Assembly: GCA_029959195.1 (NCBI GenBank)
Contig: CP114117.1
Location: 1,426,001-1,490,000, forward strand
Length of the DNA stretch: 64,000 nt
From: Dictyophora rubrovolvata
Lineage: Eukaryota > Basidiomycota > Agaricomycetes > Phallales > Phallaceae
Direction: 5' to 3'
The position numbers and the translations under genes were made by a program. Shown piece by piece: positions 23,203 to 36,088 of this stretch. A model generated the notes under the pieces. The model was given only the letters and a program-made list of their open reading frames with translations, did not search any database and had not been told where the DNA came from. The first letter of the stretch is position 1, and each line of letters opens with the position of its first letter.

Positions 23203-23277
23203 AAGATGGGCAGCGAACCCGTGCTTGGTATACCACCAACTGGTGCAAGATATTAACTTTAATTATATACATCAACG

Positions 23278-26220
23278 TTACGTATGGCTCTTTGCCGCGA
23301 TTTTTGCCCCCACTTCGGTAATAATGGAACGTATCTCCAATACGTGAGACGAAATGTCTTCGTTTGCAAAGGCCTCTATTTTCGTCGTGCACTCTGCATG
23401 TTTAGTTGTTACCATGTCGCGTTCGGTTATCATACCCAATGTGTTGTAAACTGATGCCAAAAAATATAATACATCCTGCTGGCATCGAACCATTTCTAAT
23501 GCACGATAGTCTTGCTCCGCTACCTCCAGGAACGGAATGGCTTCTCGAATAACATTCTCTAAAAATTCCTATCAGATTAATCAAGTTGATATCTTGCTTA
23601 TGACTTTCCCAACCTTGTTTTTCAGACGAAGCAATGATACAACGACTGAGAATATAACATGCAAAAGCCCGTATTTCAAAGTCATCGCCTGGTAAAATCT
23701 ATTACAGTAAGGTTATAAAAGTAGCAAGCGCAAGCCTAATTGATTATTGTAAAGACACACCTGTGGCATGATTTCATCTAATATTCGTCGGCCATATTTC
23801 GGCATGCCCAAATCGATGGCTGAATCCGCTAAAAGTATGATTCCAATCCGATACAATACCCAATGTCCGCGAAATTCTGCAGCAAACAAGCCTCGAAGCA
23901 GGGGTGTCATCGTTGACAGGATATTGTGGAATTTCTAGGTCTAAAAGGTTAATGAAAAGTCCGAGGTATATCCGACACATACATAATGGTATTTAGCATG
24001 CATAATTGCATCACGATCTAGCAGGGAAGAAAGGTAATGACTTTTGGTGGGAGGGAGAGATCGGGGGAATATTTCGTATGTGTCGAGACGGAGGTCTTGT
24101 ATGTAATCTTTGAAAAATTCGTGACACTGTTTTATCTGACCTCTGTGGACAAAATGAGCAGCATCCTTAAAAAAACGACGGACATCTAGTCACCGGCGAA
24201 CGGCTCTCGTAACTAAAGCACGCCAGATAAAACGAGCCCATTCCTCGTATTGCATTAGATCAAAACCTGACCAACAAGCAGGATCTAAGAGCAATGTCAG
24301 TGCCTCGTTAACCCAGCCCTGCCTCGTCAGCTAAAGAAATGGCACAGTATATTGATGTTAATGCAGTAAACAAACTTTTAGACATACCCGATCTGCTTTG
24401 GAAAGGAAGGTACTCCAACGGGCTTCATTGGAGCTGATGCGGGGTGTGAAAGCAAGTACGATGTCGCCTTCAACTTCAGAAAGAGAATCCTGACCTGCCA
24501 TCAACCATGAAATGTCCCGACATGCAACTAATGCAAATCCCCCTTACCAGCTATCTTCCAAAGGAAGGCCTGAACAGCGTGAATACACCATTGATCTCCG
24601 GCCGGTGGGGGAGCCACTTTAGGACCACGATAATTGTCGTAACAGCCCCAGGCTTGCATTATCCGAGAGAATGATGATATCAACGGTTCTTTCTGATGTG
24701 GGAAGGTCAGTCGATATGAACACAGATACAAAATAAATATAGTTGTACGGTCGCTACAATTAATTTAATTATATCCGTGGCGACATATAAAGCAGATATA
24801 TGGGGATGAATATCCGTCAGCGATATCGTATTGGAACCCTCATGCGGTGTAAAGCGTCGTAACAAACTATCAACACCATGTATAATCAATATATGCATTG
24901 TAAAAATAATCAATACCTCATGCAATGTTGCAGCGCAACGCGATCATTACTATTTCTCGCAACACTAATTGCCTCCATTAAAAACTAAAAAAAATAAGTC
25001 AATCACCACAAAAGCTGACGACTACTGTCAATACCTTCCTAGAGGTCGGGAACTCGCGTTGCTTATAGTGGAACAGAGCTAAATTTAACAAGGCATGCTG
25101 ACGAACGCCCCTTCATTGGGTCAGCAGGATATTATTTAGACATATTGGATGAGCACCTACGAGTCACTAGCATCAGTAAAATGCTGATCGAAAAATTTTC
25201 GTAGGTGAGAAACAGCTTCGGCAGAGTCTTCTTCTGCGGCAGCTGAATTAAAACTAATTAATGTCGCACATGCATTAAAATTTCGTGCAAAGGATGGTGC
25301 GATTGGAATATCTCACTTTTCCAGATCGGAGGCGGTACCATAATCTTTTGCGTCAGTCAAAGCCGGGAAGATGAATTGACCTTAAGAAAGCGAATTTTAG
25401 TATTAATAATTAATGCTCAAGTCATCATACCGTTGCCATTCCGCTGGGTTTCTTGAATATCATACCCCCGCTGATTATCGCCTTTGGCCCATTCAATAAA
25501 ATCTTGCTGCAAACGTAGGACACCAACTAAAGATAGTTTGTGATATGAAACACAACATCGTCGGACGAAAAAACCGAAATAAGATCGACGATCCTAACAA
25601 GTCACTTTTGTTTTGAACGCAGAAATCGAGGTGGAATCTTACAAACACAGCGTTTAGAACATTGATCTACAGTAAGGCTTAGTTCAGTAAACGAAATAAC
25701 TTGTTCCATTTACCTCCTCCTCTTTATCAACAACCAGGTTCTGAACATCTGCAAGCGCTCCAGATCCCACTTGATATCAAAGACATATAGACTCACCTGC
25801 CATAAAGCTATGAAAACCGTCCAAAGAACCGATGTATTCCGGCTTTCAAAAGACTGAATAAAGAGTTCGGCCAATTTCTGAAGACAACTCACAAGTCCTG
25901 CGACAGATTTCCCAAAATCTAAAACATCGACAGTGGAAGAAAACGCGGCTGTAAGTCGGTGGACCAAGTCTCCGAAAGGCCGTGGAACAGACAACTTTTA
26001 CAAGACTTAAAACAAAGACAGACTTGACATGACCTCCATACGAACACACCTCAGCAGTTTCTTCTATTAAAACCCTTTGTATATGTAAAAGAAATTCAGG
26101 AGCCGGCGGGGTGACTCTTCGGTAAGCAAACAGCATTATGCCTAATAAACCAATGTGGTGTGGTCGTAAAACATGATTCGGCGAGGTGTATTGACCATTT
26201 GGGTCAAAGTTGAATCTCAT
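23278..26220 (-). CDS. APC5: Anaphase-promoting complex subunit 5 (APC5)
   Basis: A TPR-rich scaffold subunit of the APC/C ubiquitin ligase. ATG at 26220 (MRFNFDPNGQY) leads to VLRPHHIGLLGIMLFAYR, the conserved APC5 N-terminal helical block. The Anapc5 TPR motif is clear after splicing: RQHALLNLALFHYKQREF and LMEAISVARNSNDRVALQHC, close to the animal and fungal consensus. Downstream pieces include DPACWSGFDLMQYEEWARFI and IMQAWGCYDNYRGPKVAPPP. The C-terminal TPRs read RCQQDVLYFLASVYNTLG and ITERDMVTTKHAECTTKIEA. The stop is at 23278. The gene is split by at least twelve introns. I did not resolve every border, especially around 25100-25700. It is divergent from NOC3 by 146 bp. Confidence 0.85.
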
Positions 26221-26366
26221 GTCGGCAAGCAGCTGCAGGAAACACCCAAAATTCAATGAGCCTCAAAGCTATTATGTGAGCGCGGAAGGCATAAGCAGTC
26301 AAAACTCAGCCGCCACTGGCAGAAACTCGGCTGAAGGTCCACCAACTGTTACATAACAGTTTCATT

Positions 26367-29026
26367 ATGCCTTCAAAACTTGCTAACACGAAAAAGATGT
26401 CTATCAAAAGACGCAAATCCACACATGAATATGTACGTCCAACCAATTCTTCTATCAATTGGTCGCTAAACACATTTTAGAATCCGTCAAAAAAAAGAAA
26501 ACTACAGCCTGGATCTCAGTCTAATGCGAAAGGGAAACAGCGTGCATACGAAAGAGATATAATACCTATACCTAATGAACCTCAAAGCGATCAGGAATTC
26601 CCTATATCCGAGGAAGACATGGATTTTTTCCGAGAAGATATACCAGGTTTTTTAACCAACCTTGACACAATGGCCATCTCCAGGTGACTTACATTATCTA
26701 TCATCTATAAAGTTAGCATAGCTGAATTCAGACAGGAGTAAAAAAGAGATTGCACGTCTTCATAAAATGTCTAAACCCAAAATTCCTGCCAAGCGGGAGT
26801 CGTCTTTTTCAGGAGAAGATGACTCCGACTTCAGCTCTCTGAGCGAATCAGAGCAATCTGACACCAACACCGCCTCCCAAAGCGAAGATGATCTTGAGCA
26901 AACTTATGAATCCAGGTCTCGACCAACAATTGTCTCTGAGCAACGAGACACAGTAGCAAGGCTTCCAATTAAAATGTCCGATGGACGAATAATCAAAACC
27001 GGGCACCGTTTGGTCCCTGATGAAAACAGGAACGGCGAACATATACCAGAATCATCGGATACAGAGAATTTTTCTCCTGAACAACTAAAAACAGAAGACG
27101 CTGTTACCTTGGCCTCGGTGACGACGGTCTTGAACGTCCCAAGGCAATTGCGAATACAAACAGCTAAAGAAGAGATAGCTCAAATTTGCCAGGGTATTCT
27201 TGCTGATCCAGAAAATAGTGTTTGTTTCTCTATTAATCTCTACACTTTCGTACGCCTGATGAAAGAAAGCAGCTCAGCTTATTGCGTCGACTTCACGTGT
27301 TTACACTCCCTCGTATTTCGTCCATCAACCAAACTGAGACGACGGAGAACGACCCTCTAATACGGCAGCTAGCAATTATTTCTGAGCTTGCCGTTCTCAA
27401 AGATACAATTCCAGGCTATCGTATACGACCTTTGACGGACGCTGAAAAAAATGAGAAAGTGAGCCAAGCAATCTTACGAACCAGAGAATGGGAACAAGGG
27501 CTTGTCTCTGTATATCAAACGTACCTCCGCACTTTGGAGACGGAATTAAAAAGTAAGTTTACTCCTCCGTTCACAATGACGCTAATCCGAATTTCCTTTC
27601 AGATAAAACCGGTTTTGCCGACTTAGCACTCAAATCAATGTGCACCCTTTTGACGGAAGTCACACACTTCAATTTCCGCTCTAATATTATCAATGCGATT
27701 GTTTCTACCCTGAGTAAAAAGAGATGGAATAATGTCAGTCGTTTCTTCTTATGGGAAAGCTACGAATAAACCGTGCCTGCAGAGATCAGAAATATGCTCG
27801 CGGACCCTTATATCTGTTTTCAAAACGGATAAAAATGGCACCCCTACCTTAGAAATAATTCAAATGCTGAGCCGCATGATAAAAGAGAGGCATTTTATGG
27901 TTCATCCTAACGTCTTCTCCTGCTTGCTTCATCTCAGACTCGGGTCACACCTCCCCACGGTTAGAGCATCCGAAACCAAAATTGAAAGGGAAAATAACCA
28001 AAAAATGAGTTCAGGCAAAGTTGATAGGAAACGAGCGAAGGGGAAAAAAGTTGATCAGCCTTATTTGACCAAAAAGGCTAAGAAGGTCCTCAAAGAGAGA
28101 AAGGAAATAGAGAAACAGTTGCAAGCAGCAGATGCGGAAGTGGATCAAGAAGAAAGGACGAAGATGGTATGGCGTTTTATTCACAATCCCGCGCTGTGTT
28201 TCATAAATTATTTATTGTAGCAAAGCGAAACCTTGAAATTACTGTTTGGTTTGTATTTCAGGATTTTAAAATTGCCCCGATGGTCGCCCTTATTAACACC
28301 CGCCCTGGAGGGTATTTCACGACATGCTCATATGGTTAACATCGACTTCTTCAAAGATTTGATGAATGTCCTCAAAAATATTATTTCACGTCCATCGCAA
28401 ACTTCTTCAGAAGACTTACCAAAAGATTCATCGAAAGGATTAATCCTTCGATACAAGTTATCATGCATCGTCACAGCCTTTGAGCTTCTCAGCGGCCAAG
28501 GTAATAATTACTTTACTTCTGCTGCGCAAAGAGGAATAATCCCTCTTTTCTTTTCTGTATAGGGGATGCCTTAAATGTCGACCTGAAGGATTTTTATTTT
28601 CATCTCTACAATCTCATAATTCCAGCTTCGTTAGAAGCATCTCAGGAGATGATGCATTCAACGACCGGCATTCTATTTCAAGGACTTTCACTTGCGTTCC
28701 CCGCCCATCGTGGAAGTGTGAGATCACCGATCCGTACTGCTGCCTTCGCTAAACGGCTACTTTCCGCATTTTTTCTTTTTCCCGCCTCTGTGGCGATAAA
28801 GGTTCTCAATTTTGTCGAAGAGCTTATATCAAACGAGCCAAAGCTACTCGCGCTTTTATCAACGGAAGATCGGAGTATCAACGGGCTATACAGGCCTGAT
28901 ATTGACGAACCAGAGCTTTGTAACCCGTACGCAACATCTTTGTGGGAGATGGCGTATTTGGCCGGTGCACACCAGGATCAGAACATTAGACATAAAGCAC
29001 GGATGATTTTGAATTTAAGCGTATAG
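26367..29026 (+). CDS. NOC3: Nucleolar complex-associated protein 3 (Noc3)
   Basis: A ribosome-biogenesis factor of the large-subunit Noc2-Noc3 complex, also linked to replication licensing in yeast. ATG at 26367 (MPSKLANTKKMSIKRRKS). Exons include 26367-26432 and 26481-26683, then one beginning at 26736. Family features are EEDMDFFREDIPGFLTNLD, LSLLRRLHVFTLPRI, and RQLAIISELAVLKDTIPGYR with IRPLTDAEKNEKVSQ. The HPNVFSCLLHLRL block is followed by a basic stretch KKAKKVLKERKEIEKQL. The C-terminal CBF domain has LKLLFGLYFRILKLPRWSPL, FFKDLMNVLKNII and ATSLWEMAYLAGAHQDQNIR. The stop is at 29026. All joins I checked keep phase. It converges with V-ATPase a by about 50 bp. Confidence 0.93.
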
Positions 29027-29077
29027 AAATGTCCTTAATATGACTTTACGAAACCTGTGAAACTTTTGGTATATGTT

Positions 29078-32055
29078 CTAAGCATCAGTTTCGGCAAATG
29101 TTAATGGTCGGAAAGGCTGAATGGTCTTAAGTCCTGATAGCAAGAAATGTAGTGACGAACTTACATATCCTCCGGCCTCATAATGTTTCCCGTTGGCTTC
29201 GACCCAATGCAAACGTAAGGCATGCAGGAAAGCAGACAGTCCCTAGGAGATATTGCTCGTTATGATTGTGCTGCGTGATATATGAACCTTAACGAACCTC
29301 CATTAAGCATAGGACACCGACGGTCGCTGAAGCCCAAAGGCAAAAAATCGCTGCAAGGAAAACATAATCAAGTATTCCCGCAGGCGCCAAGAATGACCCA
29401 ATTGTCATACTCCATAAAACCGAGGACAGTTGAGCGTGAGCAAGAGATAGTGCCCACAAACGCAAATACGATGCGGTATTAGAAATACAACCAAGACAAA
29501 ACTCAATAGTATGTATGATTTGGTGAACCATTACTTCGCTGAAATCATGCTAGAAATGAAAGATGAGATCAAAAGACGGAAAGAAAAATTATATAAACCT
29601 CGCCATCGTCATCGGCAGCTGTGGCAGATACAGCCGCCTCACCTTCTTCTTCATTTTGCAAGTCGGTATCGTCCCTTACACCAATTTGGCTATACCCTGC
29701 TTTGTGGGCCTTTATTTCTTTCCAGACGAAATATGGCTTAGCGCAGAGCATCCACGGAACACATATAGCAGCGACCAAGATCAGCGCAATCTGAACGAAC
29801 ACTTGTCCGCTGAAAAGCTGCTCTCCAGGCCTTACAGTGCCAGGGGATAGAAACATGTATATCAGCATATTCAACAAACTAGGAGGTTGAGTTGTTGCTG
29901 TAGACCAATCTGTTGACCATTTCATGATGATGCAAACCACAAGATAACCAAATATGGATTGCAAAAAGAGCAACTGAGGAACGAATTCCGCATAAATATT
30001 GGAACTTCGTCCGAAATGCAAATGGTTTGGCACTTGCAAACAAAGCGCAAAAGTCATCTAATTGAATCTAAGTTCCATGGCGTTGAATTTGAACAGAGAA
30101 AAGCATACATGGATTACTCCAATGATGATGGAAAGTTTCATTTTATAAGAGTTCGTGAATGTTAATCCATTCTCAGCGCCATGCCAACCAGGGTCGAGCC
30201 CGAACGGATAAACAGTCCCACTGGCAACGCCTTCTTTCCTTCCGGGTAGAAAGCTCCAGCCAGAGGGCCACAGGTGTAACACTCGAGAAAATATGTCATT
30301 ATACAACAATCCGGTGTATATAGAAAATAGTCCCATCAGAAGGATGATATAACGGCCACTATAGCTCCAGGTTAGCTCGAGAATAAGAATATTGGATATA
30401 ACTCATACTAGAAGAATATTTCGAATATCTACGAATTCTGTTAGCGAAGAAAATAAATTTGAGGGTCAAACATACCTCGCCATTTTTAGCCCTCATGAGC
30501 TTACGTTCATTGTAAATCATGTACAACGCTGACATCAAAACGATAAAACCGTGTCCAATATCGCCAAACATCACGGCGAATAAAAACGGGAACGTGATGA
30601 CAGTAAATAAACCAGGATTGACTTCTTGGTAAGTAGCAATGCCGTAACTATCGATGAGGGTTTGAAAGCCCTCCGTGACTTTATTGGTGCGATGGAATGT
30701 AGGAGGTTTCATCCTGGTGGGCAAGACTTGCAGTATTGGAGGCACGCTTGCGTTAGACTCCTCCTTCAAGCATATTAGTAATTAGTTCCCGAGAAGAAAA
30801 TTTCTGCTTACCGTAGCATGTCTCAAAGCCAACTGGATCATAACAATGTCTCTGGTGGGACACCAACCCTCTGCTATAAGGGTTTTTCGTCGCGCATCAT
30901 AATTAAATAAGTTAAGCGTTTCATATATAAGCTTCTCTCGTCTAATAAAGTCCTGCCAGCTGGAGATATTCTCTTCTACGCGGACAAGCTCTTCTCTTCT
31001 AGTAGTCCCAGTACTGTAAAGTACCAACTGAAGATCTTCCAAGCGTGTATTAAGCTCCTTAAGAGCCTCGGAGCGACGGTCAGCATCGGCATCAATTCCA
31101 TACAGCGTAGCACTCATAGAATCGGCGACCTTACGAACTTTAGTTAAGAGATATTCGCCGTGGACGAAGATAATGAACACAGATTTTCGATATTCGGTTT
31201 GGGTAATAGGGTCTTTAAATGGCTCGGGTATGTTGATATAGTTCATATAAAGATTACCTCTGAGGACTCGCCATAATATACGCTCAAATATGGCCAAACG
31301 AGCACTATCGACCGTCCCGGCAATAAACCTGAATTTCAAGTAAAACAAAAGAGCCGGACAATGTAATATAAGTACTCACTCCAAGTCCAGAGATGTAGCT
31401 CCTGAAAGAACTTGGGTTTCATGCTCGTCATGTGCCAGTAAAGGCTGAGAGCTATCATCGATAGAAGTACGAATGTCTCGTTCATGGTCTTGGGCTTTAT
31501 TGAAAAAGGTCGCTGTTTCTCGAAGGACATGTCTGGCTTCAATAAGCTCGCGAGTACGATCACTCAGGGTTTGGTAGCTTTCATTCATTTGAATCATCCT
31601 CTGTTCACGTTCTTTAAGGTTCGCTTCCAAGGAATCCATAGCTTGAGGTAAGCCAGGTCCAACAGTGACAAGAGGAACAGATTCTGTTGAAGATCTGATT
31701 GAAATCTTGTCCACTTCTTTCTCGATTTGATCACGGAGAAAGCGTCCACGACGTGCCATCTCGTCGAGTCGACGAATCTCCCCAACAAAAGAGCGCTGAA
31801 ATGGGGTTATATCTGGATTAAGCTAAAAATCATCTGAGTCAGTAAGCACATATACAAGGACCAGGGATACAAACGTCTTTGAACTGGACATTGCCAAGTT
31901 CACCTAACTCAGAGACTGCGTCATGAGCTGCCTCAACTGGAATAATGAGGCGCACCAGGCTCATCTCCTCTGAGCCTATAAAGAATTAGCACTATAAAAG
32001 ATCATCCATCAATCACGCGAAACCCACGATATAGGCTTGGATATTCCTCCCCCAT
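29078..32055 (-). CDS. VPH1: V-type proton ATPase subunit a (Vph1/Stv1)
   Basis: The membrane subunit of the vacuolar H+-ATPase Vo sector that forms the proton half-channels. ATG at 32055 gives MGEEYPSLY, then a phase-1 intron, then [20 protein letters not shown] and [17 protein letters not shown]. The cytosolic half includes [20 protein letters not shown] and coiled-coil helices. The membrane half has [25 protein letters not shown] and further hydrophobic helices. The essential Arg helix is present as [16 protein letters not shown] (equivalent to yeast Arg735). It ends [16 protein letters not shown], then a last exon ending [10 protein letters not shown]. The stop is at 29078. Only one a-subunit gene is seen here, so Vph1 versus Stv1 sorting cannot be told. 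Its start lies 95 bp from the divergent TIP/ITFG1 gene. Confidence 0.95.
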
Positions 32056-32150
32056 GGTTTTGTGGTAGAGGTCAAGGTCAAAGGCGTAATCGGAGGTCCT
32101 AAACTTGGCACTCCTGGGCGCTTAAGTACTACTGGAGTTCTGAAGCGGCG

Positions 32151-34737
32151 ATGTATCCGCTACGTACTCATTTATGTGTTATTTTCTTCGCTTCGGGACT
32201 ATCAAGTGCATTATGGCCGTTCGGTTCAAGAAGATTTACTAGCAATTCTCTCATTAACGCAGGCTCCCTGGGACTTGATTCCACCAGTAGGGTAATAGCT
32301 TTTGGCGATTTCAACGGGGACCAGTCGTGGGTTGCATCACTTTCCTGGTTAATATTAATGCTCATAGACATAAGACTAGATATTTTGACACTTGACGTGG
32401 AACAAAAAACAATAACCGTGTGTATCTGGAACCATGGTAATTCTGGGATAGATCCAGTTGTATCTGGACTGATTACATAGTGCATCATAGAGAAATTCAC
32501 TTTTCAGCCCTCAATTACTCTTCGTCATCAACAGCTCATAAAAAACGCTGTTCCAGGAGATTTTAATAATGATGGTCGGCTTGATCTTTTGGTTATGAAT
32601 GACGGTGCAAAGGGCGAAAATACAATGTCTCTTTACTTTTCAAGTTTGGTTCATGGTTTTAGTGCGTTCTTTTATGCCTGCTATGTTCAGAATGTTTATA
32701 TCCGAAGCAATAGACGCGGCAATAGAGGTCCCTTCGTCCACATCAGCCCAGCCTTTTCTTATTGATTCAAATGGTGACATGAAAATTGACCTTCTCGGTA
32801 CATCGCCTTTAAGCGATCAACCAATTGTGCTCTGGAAGAACATATGGAACGAGACTAGTGGAAGTAGTGAAATTTTTCGTTTGTAAAAAGCATTATACCT
32901 GATTTGTGGCTGGCGCATGACTACGCTTCCAGGACAGACCCACTTTTTCAAGGAGGTGTGCCATGTAATGTTCCCGACCCTCACAGTAACGCCTTCGTCG
33001 ACTTGGATGGAGATTGCTTAGCAGGTGTGATCTTCCTAAAAACTCTTAACTTCAGCTTACACATTATTAGATATTTTTCTTGTATGCCAGAAACGAAACT
33101 CTCGGGAAAAAACCTTCCAGATCTGGCTCAATTCTCCCGAACGAAATGGCTTTCACATCGGATTGTCTGGTCAACTACCAGATGGAGCAGGCTCCATTAC
33201 ATTTGCAGACATGGGTGAGTGCATTGCTCAACAAGTTGGATCTTCTCGAAGTACTTTCAGATCGCGACGGAACAATTGACATGATTTTTCCCACATGTAA
33301 ATCAATCGACTCTGGCCTTGGAATTGGTCGCAGTTGTTACCTAAACATTGTCTACAATAAACAATGCCCTTTGTGTAAATCCTCATCCGACTTTCAAAAA
33401 AAAAGTGATTGTCGACTTCCGGGAAATTTATGCACGAAGGATCCCGATTTTCACTTCGATTTTTCCGAAGATAACAACGACGTGAGCATCCTGGATTTAT
33501 AAATGCCATGAGTTTGAAAATATTTCCAATAGGGATTCGTCCGCATTGATCTAGGCTCTTTTTTCCCTTTCAACGCTCTCTTAATGAGTGATATTACTCA
33601 TAACCCCCCGCTCCCCGTTGCCTTTAGAGTCGGTGACTTGAACCTGGATGGCTATCCAGATATTATTGCCATCGGAGTATCTGAATCCGGTAACAGAACA
33701 CCCTACATTTTGAACTCTGTTCAATGTTCTCACAACATAGCGGGTTGCGGGCCCGGGACGAAAGGCCGTCGCGGCTTCCAAATTGCCACCAAGGGAACAG
33801 AAATCATGAAACATGTAATTGATGCAAGAGGAGTTGCCGTAATGGATTTGGACGAAGACGTAAGCTTTAATATTTGGAAAATCTTCAACTATTAAAGGCG
33901 CTTTTGCCAGGGAACTTTGGACATATTAATACAAAGAACAGGGTCACAAGGCGAAGGCACAATCGCCTTTATACACAACAACTTTTTCTTTGATGCCTTT
34001 TTTCTAAAAGCAATGGGTTCGTGTCATGTGCCTTTCCATCTCTTTGTTAACTCGATATTCTCATTAACAGTGATGAATCGTCCCTGTGACGGGATTCACT
34101 GCGGAACGCACAATAGTTCAATTTACGATGTATGTGTCCGCCTTGTCCTAGTTATGGATACCTTTATTAATAAGTATTGTTAGTCATACGGGGTAAGCTA
34201 TCCAGGGGCGACTTACAAGTATACGGTTCAAGATACTTCTGGTAGACGAACCGCCGCCCAAGGTTTGTGCTTACCAATACTCCACGTATTGTACCATCAC
34301 TCAAAAGGTGGACCTAGTCCCACAATTGCCGCAAACTTCTTATCATTCATTGCATACCCCGTATTCCTTTTTTGGTCTTGGACGAACAAACAATTATATC
34401 GAAAACTTGTTTGTTGGGTCGACCAAAAGACAAGACACTTTCATTAATATGGAAGGCGTTATTCCCAATTCCAAAGTAATCATAACCCCTTCTTCCCCAG
34501 ATGGGAGCTTTGGGTGGAAAAAGGAGTTATTTCTCAGACCCGGTGCTTGGATTCCATGGGTAACGCTAACGCTTGTTGTGTCAACGATTGTTTTAGCCAT
34601 CATTGTATTGTTCTTGCATTTCAACGAAAAGGTTTGTTTTAAAGTTAATATGTACCTAAATTTCTGATCATTTTTTAGAGAGAGGATGAATTAGAACGAC
34701 GCCGGGCATCCCATCATATAAATTTCGATGCGCTATG
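32151..34737 (+). CDS. T-cell immunomodulatory protein (TIP/ITFG1, Linkin) homologue with FG-GAP repeats
   Basis: A type I membrane protein with a beta-propeller of integrin-like FG-GAP repeats. ATG at 32151 opens with a signal peptide (LRTHLCVIFFASGLSSA). Ca-binding-like loops follow: IAFGDFNGDQLDILTLD, VPGDFNNDGRLDLLVMND, LIDSNGDMKIDLLG, ITFADMDRDGTIDMIFP, RVGDLNLDGYPDIIAIG and VMDLDEDGTLDILIQR. A Cys-rich insertion lies near NKQCPLCKSSSD. A luminal beta domain precedes one membrane span (WVTLTLVVSTIVLAIIVLFL) and a short tail EDELERRRASHHINFDAL. The stop is at 34737. About a dozen introns are present. In animals the family is linked to adhesion and tubulin/RUVBL binding. Its role in fungi is not established. 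Confidence 0.9.
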
Positions 34738-34743
34738 AAAAGT

Positions 34744-35857
34744 CTAAGCCACTCCTGCATATTTATTCGTCAATACCCATCTCCCATCAGCTTTCTGATC
34801 GTCTAAACATAGTACAACTTGGTTTTTTTCCAGTTTTAATAAATGTAGGTACAAACTACCAGCCGCTGGATCCCACAATGATTTCGGGTAATCGGCGTAG
34901 ATCTTCGATACTAGCTCTCTGATAGTCCAAATATAAGTCCCATTAGGTGACAAGGACGTCAGATGTTGTAGGATTTGATTTTCACGTTCAATGCGATGAT
35001 CGATATATTCTTTTATCAGTTTTGGACCATCGCTTACAACAGATCCGTGTCCAGGATATAGTTTCTGGAAAGCTTGTTCATCATTGAAGTGAAGCAAACT
35101 TTGCAGGCTCTGCATGTACACGAAAAGATCCTCAAAAACTGCAGTGCCATGGCCCAAGACAGTATCCGCAGCGAAAAGGGCCTTTTCTTCTGCTAAATAT
35201 AGGCATATAGAGTCTGTGGTATGACCTGGTGTATGGAGCACCTGCAGAGTACAGCCGGGTGATGTTAAAAGCTGCGCTTGTTGTAAGAGATGGAAGCCAG
35301 GACCGAAGCCAGAGGCCTTAATATAAGCATCAGAGGGTGCCTTCTCTAACAAACCCAGGATGTTTTCGTCACCCTGAAGAATGGGGTATTTGTGAATTCG
35401 AGGAGGGGGATTAGTTTTAAAGTTATGCAACCGCAGAAGATTAAGCACGGAGGGCAATCCATCTGTATGATCATGGTGACGGTGCGTCAAAATGACATCG
35501 GAGACGAGTTGTCTAGAAGGATCGCCATGTTGATTTAAAGCCAGTTCTAGTTCTTTAATATATTCTTCTTTTCCTTCTCCCGTATCTATGAGGATAAAAG
35601 GGTTTGTTGTACCGACCAGGTAGGTATTTGTTCCTACATTATTTTAGATGACCTGGTGTCGGAAAACTTCAGCACAAGATTTATCTACCTTGCAGCGTGA
35701 ATTTTCCAGGATTCTATACGTTGAATTAGTGCTCCTTATGAACAACTATATGAGGTATATTAGCCGACCTGGCCAAGTATTCGAATAACCCTCGAGTTTA
35801 ACTAGATGAAGCTATATGTCAGCTCAACACCGGGACGCAGATCGTAATCAATGACAT
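34744..35857 (-). CDS. Metallo-beta-lactamase-fold protein, LACTB2 family
   Basis: A zinc hydrolase of the LACTB2 type; the human member is a mitochondrial single-strand endoribonuclease. The large exon carries the metal ligands THRHHDHTDG, then LHTPGHTTDSIC, FAADTVLGHG and LYPGHGSVV, all intact. The winged C-terminal part reads RELVSKIYADYP with LYLHLLKLEKNQVV. Upstream exons give SRVIRILGQ, NPGKFTLQ and GTNTYLVGTTNPFILIDTGE, joined in phase and matching the family N-terminus. The start at about 35857 (MSLITICVP) is tentative because the first exon is short. The stop lies 6 bp past the end of the convergent TIP gene, so the 3' UTRs must overlap. Confidence 0.85.
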
Positions 35858-35976
35858 CCTTACACGAGCTATTGATGGTAGAGGCTCTAGAGTAGGCATA
35901 TAAATCAGCGGTTGCTTCGAATAGCTAAAGAGTTTGACGAGAACTTCCTGATCTTGAGGTTAAGTCCTTCTACGTC

Positions 35977-35989
35977 ACGCGTCACGCGT
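35977..35989. promoter_or_regulatory. Tandem MluI cell-cycle boxes upstream of CRM1 copy 2
   Basis: Two ACGCGT motifs, at 35977-35982 and 35984-35989, are separated by one base in the 231-bp gap between LACTB2 and CRM1 copy 2, about 100 bp from the CRM1 start. A double MCB is a typical MBF target arrangement; function is inferred. Confidence 0.55.
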
Positions 35990-36088
35990 CAGTGCCGTTG
36001 TGTACGCCGAATGATCGCTGTCAGTATTTCAGCCTATGCAGCGTTGAACGTTCGTGTAAAGACTTCCCGCAATTCTGCGCCCCATCTC

